The notes under the pieces are model-generated. The model was not told the DNA's origin and searched no databases. It worked only from the letters and a program-made list of their open reading frames with translations. A DNA stretch of 64,000 nt. Source: Ailurus styani. Its lineage: Eukaryota > Chordata > Mammalia > Carnivora > Ailuridae. The DNA lies in assembly GCA_002007465.1 (NCBI GenBank), contig LNAC01000001.1:4639206-4703205 (forward strand), read 5' to 3'. The position numbers were made by a program, and so were the translations under genes. Positions 47,101 through 59,100 of the stretch are shown here, piece by piece; within the stretch, counting starts at the first letter, position 1; each line of letters begins with the position of its first letter.

Positions 47101-50100
47101 CGCCTTGTAGAGATTCATACTAAAATGTTCCCAACTGCAGTAAGGACAGACCGATGCTCATGCAAAGAAATTTCTGGTATCTTGATTCTGACCGAGTTCC
47201 TACAGCCAGCTCGACATTACAGATATGTCGGCTGCTTCAATCTGAAAGCCTTTTGGAGGATTCGGGGAGAAGCCAGAAGGTTCCCGCTCCTAGGTACGCG
47301 GAAAGGCCCTCAGTGTTTCAGCTGAGCACTGAGCTAGAAGACCCGGGTTTCGGCTCTGCCACCCAGTGGGGAGTCTCGACATGCCCTCCTCACCCCTATG
47401 GGCTGGACGTCCCCAATCTCAAGACGAAAAGTGGACACACCGCCACTGGGCCCTACTAACGCCAACTGGCTGGTATTAAACCATGTTAACGGTTAGTCTA
47501 CTGAGCAAGTGGACCTTAAACTAGCTTCTAAGGCACATGTCAAAGCTGACCATGCACACCCATCTATGTGCAATTGTGGTTTGCTATTTTAACACAAGAC
47601 TAAGGCGGTGGCAGAGGGGTTGGGGGGTCCATCCTGTTTCTGTCCTAGTAAGTCACATCAGGAGAAAAAAGAAATGACTCGGTTCTGAGGCTGGAGTTAC
47701 AGCCTTGGCTGTAGGAAGGACTTAGGAGGGAGGGCCAACATGGATAATGGTATGAAAATAGCTCAAAAACTTTATAAATTTCCAGTTATAAAATAAATAA
47801 GGCACAGGAACGAGAAGTACAGCAGAGGGACTAGTCAATAAAAACAAAATAATCTTCAAGATTTTATTCTAGGTTTTGTATGACTTGAGACAATTAACGT
47901 GGGGGAAAGTAAGATCAGCGGACATCCTTCAGCTCAGGGGGAGCACGATGAGTACACAAAGAGCCAAGAGAAAGAGGTTACGTTAAAAAATTTTCACATT
48001 ATGAGAAGCACCTGTGGATAGGATGAACCTCTATTCCGCGTGTAACCTGTGCCACTCGGGACCAAAGTCTCATTTTCTCCACATTAATTACACAGCTAAG
48101 GGTGGTAACCCTAGAATGAACAAAAATCTGGAGTCTAATAAAGATGCTTTCAAGGTTAAACAATGCCTCCTGGGAGAAGAGGCGTGTATTCACACGAGTG
48201 ATACGCCACACCTCTAAAACCTCTGGGTCAATTTCCACCTTCACCCCTACGTTCTTGGAAATGTAAAAACCTTTCCATAACTAGCTTGGGGATTTTCTTG
48301 GGGAAAAGTTGAATTAAATTTCTTTAGCAATCTTGCTCTAAGTGACAAGCACACATGATTTAAATACCTCTAAATTGAGAACTTCCATATGGATTTGGCT
48401 TTATACGTAGCAGACACTGATAAAAATTACCATTAAGAAAAAAAAAATGGGGGTTTAGTTTCCAGTCTAAACCTCCATGAGGCACACCAGTCATCGGCAA
48501 CAAAGGGCACTTAGATTTGAGCTGTTCCTTGGGGCGCTCTGGAAGTGTGTGCCTGCGTGTGGCGAGGGCCGGGAGCCTGCGGGTTCAGTAAGGCAACGGA
48601 CGGAAAACCAAGTGGGGTTGCACAAACACACCACTGTGCAAACTCAACAGTAAAATAATAAGCAGTTGTTCTCTGGGGTTTAAACTGCATGATACATTTT
48701 TCTTTTTATTTAATAAAAACAAACTTTACATATTTGCTACTCAAAACCACAAAAAAATTATTGATATTTTTTAACACTCTAAGTTAATGCAAGAGACACA
48801 CTGGGACCTCAACCAACATTAATTAGTCTGTTAGCTTCCTGTTTCGCTCTTCGGTCACTTAGTGCTGTTGGGTGCTCAGCAGCAAAACCGAGCTCTCCAA
48901 AGAAGTCTCGTAGAAAGAAGGTGGCCTTGCCGGCCCTCAAGCCTGACAGTGTGAGATAGTTCTGCACTAGTGTGACAGGGAAGTGAGCAGGAGAGGAAAA
49001 GTACAAGCACACAGCCAGCAAGGAATGTACTATACTCCTTCCAGAACTTCCAGAACAGAACTGAATCAACAATCATTGGAGGCTTTAAAATCTGATGGAA
49101 ACCTTACCCAAAGAATTTTTTCTAAAAAACTCACAAGACCCTGAAAGTCATCCTGGGCACTAGAGTTGCCAAGTCTTGGAGGGTTTTACTTTCAAACATG
49201 GTTTCGATTTTAAGAAAAATCCTCTGCTGTGATCAAACACACCCAGGGTCCCAGGGGCTCCTCACAGGACCCTCTGAGTCCCCTCCCTGCTGCTGGGAGG
49301 ACTCACCCATCGGAGCCTGGCCTGGAAGGGGTGCTGTCCGATGACAGGGAAGACACGGAGGCCACCGACAGAGGCCGGGATGAAGAAGGCATCGTGAAGG
49401 ATCGGACCATGGACCGGGGGCGGCTGCCTCTTCTGTCATCCAGACTTGAGGGCTGACAGAGAGAGGGGGGGGGGCTTGTTTGATGCTCTTGGGCCAGACG
49501 TCTTCTGGCCTGCTGTGGTCAGACCCTTGGGACCAAGTGGTCTTAGCAGCCTAGATTCCAGAACAAAATCATGCACACTTTGACGAGCAGTGCATATTCA
49601 TATTCAGAGGGAAAGATGAAAATGATTATTTCAGGGTTTCCTGAAATCTTACCTGATATCGTGAAAAATATCATAACTTTTCCTATTTTTCTAAAATTTT
49701 AAATGCAGTTTTCTTTACCAACACCACAATGCATCAACCCATTCCAAAGCCATCATAGAATGCACTGACCAGAAAATTTGTAAAGAAGCATCTAGATGAA
49801 ATAAATTTATAGAAAATAAATAAAAAATTTATTTATAAAAAATAAATTTATTTTAATCTGATTAAAGAAACTGTAAGATCCTTAGATGAACTCTGCACCT
49901 CTCTGCACGCTGATGAACCATGCAGATCACCAAAATACATGGATGCGTCTGACTGAATTTTTCTAGAATAAAGTAAGATGCTCCTGCCACTTATTTAAAG
50001 TTGGATTTGCTCCCCTGCCAGTGACCGGTACAGGGGGGCCGAGGAGGCCACGGCGGGAGCCGCTCAAACTCCTCCTCCTAGCCAGGCCGTGAACTAGGGA

Positions 50101-53100
50101 CACGTTCTGGAGAAAAATGGTCTCTGGATGGAGTTTTCCATCCTCTCTTTGAAATAGGATTTCTATCACCCAAACACGAGTCACTGACATATAGCTCGTG
50201 CCAATATCTAATTACCTAGAAAATGCTAGTGTCCCTGCGCCCCAAGACCAGCTGCTATGGAGGCTCCTTCTCTGACGCGAGGATGGAGGGCACTTCTTCT
50301 CTGAGCGACTTTGACCCGCCCCGCCCCGCAGCACTGACGCTGGCCCTTCGGGCGGCCACTGACGGAAGACGTGCTTGGGGCCACGGCTGATGACACACCG
50401 AATACAACCTCTGCATCTGCAAAGTGGGCCCGTTTCTTCAACGGGTGTTTCGCACATGAACTACGACTTGATCTGTACGCTCTCTCGTTAGGAGTAGAAG
50501 GGTCACCACGACAAAAGACCAGTTTAAAGCAGGAGCCGGTAAACTCGTTCCACGAACGGCCAGAGAGTAAGTATTTTAGGCTCTCGGTGCCCCCACCAGC
50601 TCGGCCATCGTAGCACAAAAGCAGCCAGAGACGATACAGAGCTGAGTGAGCAGGGCTGTGTTCTAATAAAACCCGATTTGCAGAGGGCCACAGTTTGCCA
50701 AGCTCCAGCTGAAAGCCATGTGTTGCTGGAGTCTGCCCACACAGAGGGGAGGTCTTGGGTTTGGCACCAAGATGGTGCCAAGGATCCCTTCCTCCTATCC
50801 TTTCCGGACTGGAGGCGGCGGGGAGGGGCCGGAGAGCAGAAGGGCAGAAAACCAGTGGGGTCAGGCTCAGGTGATTTCTGCGGCTGGGAGGGTGCTGCCC
50901 CCATGTCCCATCATCTACTAGGCACAGGGAGACTTGCATTCAAGGAAATGCAGCTGAGCATACAGAGAAGAAATGTGACCTGTCTGACATCCGGGCGCTG
51001 CGAGCCCAGCTCCCGGCTTGATGGTTTCTGTTTTTCTGGTGAAATGATGCTCCCAGCTATGGGAGCAATGCAAGCGTTCGGCACGGAGGGGCAGAGGAGG
51101 GAGCCAGCCATGGACCAGGAGGGGGAGACGGCCGATGAGAACCACGTCACTCCAGGAAGACCCTTGAAGATCCCACCTCTGACCACACAGGGCTGGTGAT
51201 GCCCATCGAGAGGCAAACTGGAGTCTTGGGCGGATGTACCAGTATGGACTGGAAAGAACAAAGGGGGGGGTGGCAGGAGCAGGGCTCTGGCCAACGAGGG
51301 ACAGAAGCCACTGTTGGGTCCCACACTTGCAGGACACCCACTGGGCCATTTGTCTCACGATTCCTTCTGGACTGAGCAGAACCTCTAAAAATTGAAGAAT
51401 TGGGACTCTTTTTTCCATTTGAAGCAATCGGAGTTTCTCCCAGCCGTGACAGGTGTAGCTCCAGCGTCGGGAGACCAGGAGTACACCGATGTCCCCGCGT
51501 CCCGGCACCGGGGCTGGCAGCGGCGGGGGCGGGGCAGTTACAACTAGGCTAGAATTTTAGCTTCGGGACCGACGATGTGGCCTGGCATCACACGTGGAAG
51601 GAACCACTCTGAGCCGCGGCTGTCTCCAGAGCACGCCGGGAATCATCATCTCAGCGCGAGAGGCTGGCGTGAGGATGAAACGGGACGACGCGGCTGGAGC
51701 CCACGGGCCCTGGCGCCCTGACCGCAGCTCCCCTTGTCTTTGCTGTTGTCATTATTACGGCCCGGAGCAAACACTCATTTTGCTCTTTACCAGAAGTGAG
51801 CCCCGCCCTGCCCAAAAGGCTCTGATGTATTTTATGTCCTGGTCTTCCAGCTGAGCCCAAATGCCTCCCCTTGACCCCCCTGTGTCTACTGCCCGTGGAT
51901 CGGGGGTGGGTGGGCAGAGCTGAATTTCGTTGAGGCAACCAGTGTTTTATGGGGTAGCATGAGAAGCAGGTAGGTTTCTTTTCTGGAACACACAGGGGCT
52001 GGTGTGGAATGCAGCAGGTGCTTGCGGCGCCTTCCTCGGGGATCCCGGGGTCTGTACTCCTCACTCCCTATGCATCTGGAGAAGCTGGGCTGTGAGCTTT
52101 TTGTACCAGGAGCAGTGGCCAGAAGCTGGGCTGTGAGCTTTTTGTACCAGGAGCAGTGGCCCCCTAGAGGCCCAGCACAGGCAAGGTGAAGGCCAGCGGG
52201 GAGGGAGCTGGGGGCTGACGGAGCCGGCTGTGGATTAAGAAGTCAGAGGGTGTCCAAGTCTTCTGTTTCTATCTATGGCTTTGGCTGGATCCGAAAAATT
52301 GACAAAATGGTTTATGTCTTTTCTATGGGGTTTTTATTTTTAAATCCATTTTTTTAAACAGGATGATACTATATTGCTTTTCCAAGTATTCTGAGATGCT
52401 TGCAAGTTTTCAGAGTAGATAAGACAGGAAAGGCTCACACCAGACTGCTTTTTTATTGCCGCATTTCTCAGAGCATGACAAGGGCATCTGCCTGTCTGTC
52501 TGCTCGAGGAGGCGGGCTGCAGAGCCTGCCACTGGGCTCCTAGGATGGAGGACACAGGCAGGCAGCTCCAGCAAAGGAAACATCCAAGGGGAGGAAATGT
52601 ACCCTTAATTCTATTCCTGGATCCCAGTAAGCCTAACCAGCCCCTGGCTGGCCGGGCAGGGGTGGGGCTGTGCTGGCTGCCCCTACAGAGAGGTGGGCAG
52701 TTTGGTGGGCATGGCTGTGTCCCACGATGTGGCGGACACCACTCATCTCCGGCCAAGGATGGCTGCATGGGAACAGGGGAAACCTGTCCACGAGGAGGGG
52801 GACACCCCGGCCCCCGAGGCAACGGCCCTGCCTCCTGGCCCGGCTTTCCTTCTCCCCCGGGCCCAGCAGCAAGCCCGCACCGACGTAACACATCCCGGCA
52901 GAGAACGGAGCAGGAAGGATGTGTGATGAGCCAGACAGGTGTCTGTCACTTTGAAATATAAATCACGTGAGCGGTAAAAGGGGAAGCCTTTCACTTCGTA
53001 CGCAAACTCCATGATCTCTCAAGTGTTTGTTTCTTAGAAAGACCTAAGAGCTGTGTAAGGCTTGGGGAGAGACGCAGGACGAGGCGCTCCGAAATTCTTG

Positions 53101-56100
53101 CCCCTCGACTCCGACCGTGATGCGTCGCAAGCCCCGAAGCGATCAAGCAGTCCTCCCGGGTTCTGCGTGGCTTGCGGGGTCCTCCGGTGCAGCCGGCACG
53201 AGGGCACCCCCGTCCCCAAGCCTGTTCCCCGGGCGCAGCTCCCGCTGGGCTGCCGCCCTGGGTCCCCACATGCTGAGTTTTCAGACCAGAGCCCCGAGGT
53301 TGTGTTCGCTGGGCTTTGTGAGGTTCACGCCCTGCTGGGGACACGCAGGCACGCGGGAGCCCGGCCACAGCGGGCAAGGGAGGGAGGCTGGGCCAGCATG
53401 GAGCGGACTCAGAGCCCAAGCAGCCCGCTCTGGGGGACGCCCGGTCTCTCACCAGCCTCCGACCACAGGAGCAAGAGAAGGAAAAACTCTGCCGTGTCAG
53501 TTAGACTGGTGGCTAAAAGCACAGACTTGGACACAAACCAGTGGGCGTCAGACTCCATCCGTGGCCGGAGTGGCCACTGCTCGTGCGTGACCTTGTGTCC
53601 CCTTCTCCCCTTCCGCCAAATGACTATGACCACAGTGCCTCCTTCGTAGCGTTAAGTGGATGAAGCCAGTTCGTATTTGCAAAACACTTGGAAAGGCCCC
53701 TGGCATACGGTGAGCTCTAAATTAGTGTTTGCTAAGTGAGCTACACGTGTGAAAAAAAGATGTGAGTTCAACAGGAAGAGCAACAGAGAGCTGTAGAGAA
53801 CGGCAGACAGCCGGAATGGGGCCGAGAAAGAACCCAGAATGGTGCCCTACATTGGACTCCTGGGTCTTCAGGAAGGAGAGACGAGTGTCGTGCCAAGTGA
53901 GAAGCCGAGGACCTTCGACAGCACGCCTTTCGTTTGCAGGAAGGGGGAGACCGTGTGCGCGCTCACCCCCTTCATGCCAAGGGCTGGGATTCTAGATCGG
54001 AAGCCTCCCTGCCTCCTTGTGTCACCCTGTTGCCTCCCTCCGAAGGGAAAGCGGGCCTTGAGCCATCTGCTGTGCTGGACGTCTCCACAGTCCAGGGACG
54101 GTCAAAGTAAGGACCCACGAGGCTCCCAGAGACTCTGGTTCATGGTGCCCGGCCTCGCCCCCGCGTCGCTTCGGCTCACGAGCGCGGTGGACAGCAGCAT
54201 CTCGGGCCTGCCCCGGGCTCACACTGCCAGCCAGTTTGCAGCACCGCATATCGCAAGCCACTGATCATGATCGTGATCCCAGCCCCCACGGAGAAGCTTC
54301 TACAAACTGCTAGCAAAAGCTCAGTTCTGCCCTTCGTCCAGAGCAAAGCTTCCCGCCCAAGACCGCCATCCCAGGCTCTTGCAGGCTGGGCACCTTTCCG
54401 GGTTCTCCTATGATTTCTCTTCTGTCCCAGGCACAGCTGTGTCTGCACGGCCTCTGGCCTGCCATTCGAATTCCAGTCTCCCGGCCTTTGCTGGGTGAGC
54501 CCTTTCTCCCCACCTCCTCCCCTGATCTTCTCCACCTTACCTTTCTTGGCCCAGACCAATGACCACTCCTTGAAGACGTAAGTGTTTGCTAACAATTTCA
54601 GATCTCAGTAACCCATAGCAACTCTCTCCAACGCCTTTGACTCTGGGCTGGACAAAGGCCCCAGCTCCGCCTCTGGACACCACGAGAACTCTTGCCGCGT
54701 GTGTTACGTAACCCTGGGTGTGTGGTGGTGTGTGGCTGACGGTGTCGCCTCTGTGGCCAGCCACCGTTGGGTCCCGTGGGCCCCTGGGCAGTTTTGCTCT
54801 TGCCCCACCACATTAAGGATAGACTGTGTTCACAGCAGGTGAGCAGGGCGTTTGGTGATCAAGCAAACTCATGAAGGCTTACTCACCCTGACATTTCGAA
54901 TTATTGAAAGGAGGTTGCCAGCTTACTGCCAGATGGACTTCCGAGGGGGCTGAGGTCCTTCCAATCCCACTTCCCCAGCAGGCGTCATGTATATCTCTTA
55001 CTCACCCTGCCTGTGAGCTTGTGACAGTTGGACAGTGTGACGCAAAGACGCCCACCTCCCCTTCCGCAAGGCTACCCGCTTACCATGGTTCGGACGCCAT
55101 ATTGCTTTTCCACTTTTTCCTTTAGCTGTTTGAAGCAGGCTTCCATTCTCTCGTGAAACGGCCTCAGTGCTTCCGTGACTTTGTCTCCATGAATCCTGAT
55201 CCCTTCGGCCAAAAATGGAATCTGAAAAACGTAACAGTCAACACTCCGTATTTCCTGGTTAATGGCCTAGAGAGAGGCGCGCACACCAGGCAGAAAGTGG
55301 CGCTGTGTGCAAAATGTAACTGCTTTGTTTCCAAATCAAACCGTGAATCAAAGTCATCAGCAGGCACATAACCCCCAAAGACCAAAATGCTCAAATTAAA
55401 ATCCTTTGTGGTTTAAATTGGACACATTCAGTGCAGTGCTCAGCACAGGATGGCCACTCGGTGACTTTGCCTGACTCCCGTTGGCCGACCAATCCCAGAA
55501 TAAACTCATCTGTGCTTTCCACGTGAATCTGGGAAGAACTGCAGTTCGAATCTGTTTAGCTGTAACTTGTTCTATTAGCAAAGGGTCATGTCACAGTGCA
55601 AAGACTTTTTTTAGTCCAGAATATTGTCTTTATAGGCAATTGAGAACCCTATTCTAAAACTTTAAAAATCTAATTATACGTGATCCATGGTCCTGAAGGA
55701 TCTTCTTATTTGGAAAGGAAAACCAAATTTATTCTTCCTTAAAACTAAAAATAATCACTTCTCTGCCAACACTGCTGTCACAAAATATCCATGCCAACAC
55801 TTCACTTCCAAGCGCGGAGATGTAGCTGACCTTTAAAAGCATCGCAGAGAGACATTTTCATTCCCCAGCCCCAGAGGCCCCCCAGAATCACTGTTCTTGG
55901 GGGATGGGGAGGGCTCCAAGGAGAGCTCCTTTCCCCAGCTTCTGCTTTCCCCCAACGCTCGGACCGAGAGTTAGACATTCCTCAACGCAATCAAGCTAAG
56001 AGGCTTCCTCTTAATAATTTATAATTAAATCAAAATCCTGATTAAAAACAGATTTCCCTAATATGACAGAACACCAACCTAAATGAGCAGATTTATTAGG

Positions 56101-59100
56101 AAGCAGGATAATAAGCACACAATTGAATTTCATGTGAACAAATTTGAGAAATCTTATCAAGATGAATCAACGCATAAAATGTATTTGGTTGCCATTTAGA
56201 GGATGCAGCTGTTGCCTCTTGCGGTCTCCAGGGAACGAGGGGAGGAAAAGTGAGGGCTCCCATGTGCCAGCCCGCCCAGCAGCCCACCCAGCCTGCCTTC
56301 GGGCTGCATGGGCACAAAGCTTGTTTCGCTGACAGTTGGGGGCCCCCCCAAGGTTCAGGCCAGGCGGCCCCTTCCGGCCAGTTACCGCCAAAAGGACAGT
56401 GTGCGTGAAGGTGAGCCTTCCTAATGGAGGAGACGTTTTAATATTCCACGTGAGTTCCTCTTGCAGATGGCAGCTTCCCCAGAGCCAGCCGCAGCGTGGT
56501 CAGGTTCAATAGGAGAAGATGCTCACATTAAGCCTTTTGCTTCCTGAGTTCTGCCTTGGGGCACGGCACAGGCAGGCTGGGGACAACTTTAGGTGGGTCG
56601 GTAAGCGAGCCGAATCATCTAGCTGGGTGCAGAGGCGAGGATGGGGGTGCTGCCTCAAGGTTAAAACACAGCCACTTGAGTTCCTGCAAGCATCTTTCTG
56701 TAGAATGGACCTTTTTCAAGTATATAAAATGGGATTCTAAATGTCTCTGTATTTTTTTGTTGGTTTGATTAAAAGCATTAATGGGCCAGATTCTTTGATC
56801 TCAAAGAAGTTATAGGCTGGGCTAACATTAAGACCGTTTGGTTTAGGTTCCCTGGGGCTACGTGAGCTGCAGCTGGCAGGTGACATTTAGAGGCTCTGAG
56901 AACTGACCACCTCAACAGGTCCCTGACGTTGTCAGATACAACCTCCTTCTGGGACGGGCTCTGGGCTCTGCTCTCCGTAGGACTGGGGCTGAGCCACAGC
57001 TAATGTACAGGGTGCTTAACATTCAAACAAAAGGCGTGGAATGAGGCCCGAAGAGATCTCTGGGGACCCTGTAATTCAGTGGGTTCCACACTGGATGAAC
57101 ATCCATCTCCCAGCCGGGTGCCCAAACCCCACCCCTGGAGCCCTGATTTGCTCTGGGGTAGATCCCAGGAATCTGCATTTCTTAAAAGTCTCCCAGAGCC
57201 CAGAGCAGGGAGACATGAGGACATCCCCAAAGTCACACCTTGGGTTGTTCAAAATGAGCACGTAGCCTGCTCTCCCAAGACGCCCTTCTGAACAGCGGTG
57301 CTGCGTGTGAAGTTGGCCCCTGTGTGTCCCCTGCACAAACTCATGGCCCAGCAGCAGCACAGCACATTAGGAAGCACAGCTCCGTGCTCCGGGAGCACCA
57401 CCCCCAGGGGGCGACGGCCATGCCCGTTATCAGTTGGGGATGAGGAGTGAGTCTGGTCTTTTCCTATCTTTGTGCATTTCGAAAGAGACATAGGTACACA
57501 GCACAGCGGTGTCGTATGGGTCTGTATGAATTCACCTTTGGGCAGGGATGCTCAAGAAAGCAGCTGCATTTGGGGAAGGACGGAGCTGTGCCTTTGAGGA
57601 AGGGGCTGGAGCTCACTCTGACCCGGTGTCCGCTGTAAACTCAGAGGAGGCCCCACGTGCCTGCAGCCGCTGGCTCCCAGCTAGGAGGAGCAGGCCAGCA
57701 CCGTCCTGGTTTGGGGATGGCCAGCGCAGAGCCAAGAGCTGCCTGGGACTTAAGAACCTTCCTTGACAACCAGTTTCAGCATTATTGCTGATCAGTGATG
57801 GAGACTCTGCCAATGAACCCTTGGGGTTCCCCAGAGAAAGCCTCACTCCGCCCTGATGGAGCTTCCAGAAAAAAACCAAACCAAACAAACTCACAAATGA
57901 AAACATAAGACAGCATCCTGATAACCCCAAGATTCTTATTTTTAATGACCGTATGACTCAATCACTGATACTAAAATATGGGTTTCCCAACATTTGCAAA
58001 TGAAAGCGAAATCACAGGTAATGTTTTGAATATGCATTTTTCATCACTCTTTGATTTAATGAAGTTGCTAGAAAATGGATTCTTTCTTTCAGCTTTCCTG
58101 TGAGCTGTTTTAAAATTCATCCTTTAATATAGTTATTAGGGGTGATGACATAGTGCTGACATAAAGTTCTCTCTGGGGAACAAATTATTTTCCTCTGTAG
58201 GACTTGAAACTCTTAAAATCCAATTTGCTGTAAAAGCTTACAAAAAAAAAAAAATCAATACAACTTTTGCAGACCAAACTAGTTTTTGTGTGGCAATGAT
58301 GTTATAGCCTCCAATGGAGTTTGAATTTTGTACCCTTTGGTTTCTACATCTGAAATGGAATCATTCAGACTTTGAAACTCTCTTTTTGAAAACAGAGGGA
58401 GATGGTCTGCATGAGGCTTAAATTCCATGCAGGGAACCTTTCTTGGCCCGTGAGATTCCTGGAGCCAGCCCCCAGCATTTGTTACCACAGAGTAATTCCA
58501 ATGCAAACAGATATCTAGAGATTTGTGGCAAAGTCACACCCATGAGGATGGCGATTGTAAAAACAAAAACAAAACCAAAAACAAACCAAAACAAAACCAG
58601 AAACTGACAACTGTTGAGGAGGTGGGGGGTGTGGCTCCTCAAAAGATTAAAAAATAGAATTACCGTTTGATCCAGAAATCCCACTTCTGGGAATATGCCC
58701 CAAAGAACAGAAAGCAGGAAAATGAACAGACATGTGTGGCCATGTTCACAGCCAAGCAGTGGAAGGAGCCTAAGTGTCCACAGATGGATGAATGGACAAA
58801 CAGAATGTGGTCCATCCACATCGTGGAATATTACTCAGCCCAACAAGGAAAGAGATTCTGACTCTGGCTACAACACGGATGAACTCTGCAGACACTGTAC
58901 TCAGTGGAACAAAGCAGTCACAAAAGCCGTATGACTTTACTGTCGGACTACATACGGTAAGTACGTGGAACGATCAAGTGCACAGAGAAAGATGGTAGAA
59001 GAGTGGTTTACAAGGGCGGCGAGAATGGAGAGCTAGTGCAGATTTGTGGCAAGGTGGGAAAGTTCTGGAGACGGATGGAGGGGATGGTGGCACAGCCGTG

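Larger units (their letters stand above)
49453..55083 (-). other. DOCK1: DOCK1 intron of 5.6 kb
   Basis: Contains a MIR (53490-53745), a hAT-type MER remnant (50515-50720), a perfect 41-bp tandem duplication (52080-52161) and an AT-rich run (49795-49862). The remaining DNA is mostly GC-rich with no recognisable gene. Confidence 0.7.
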
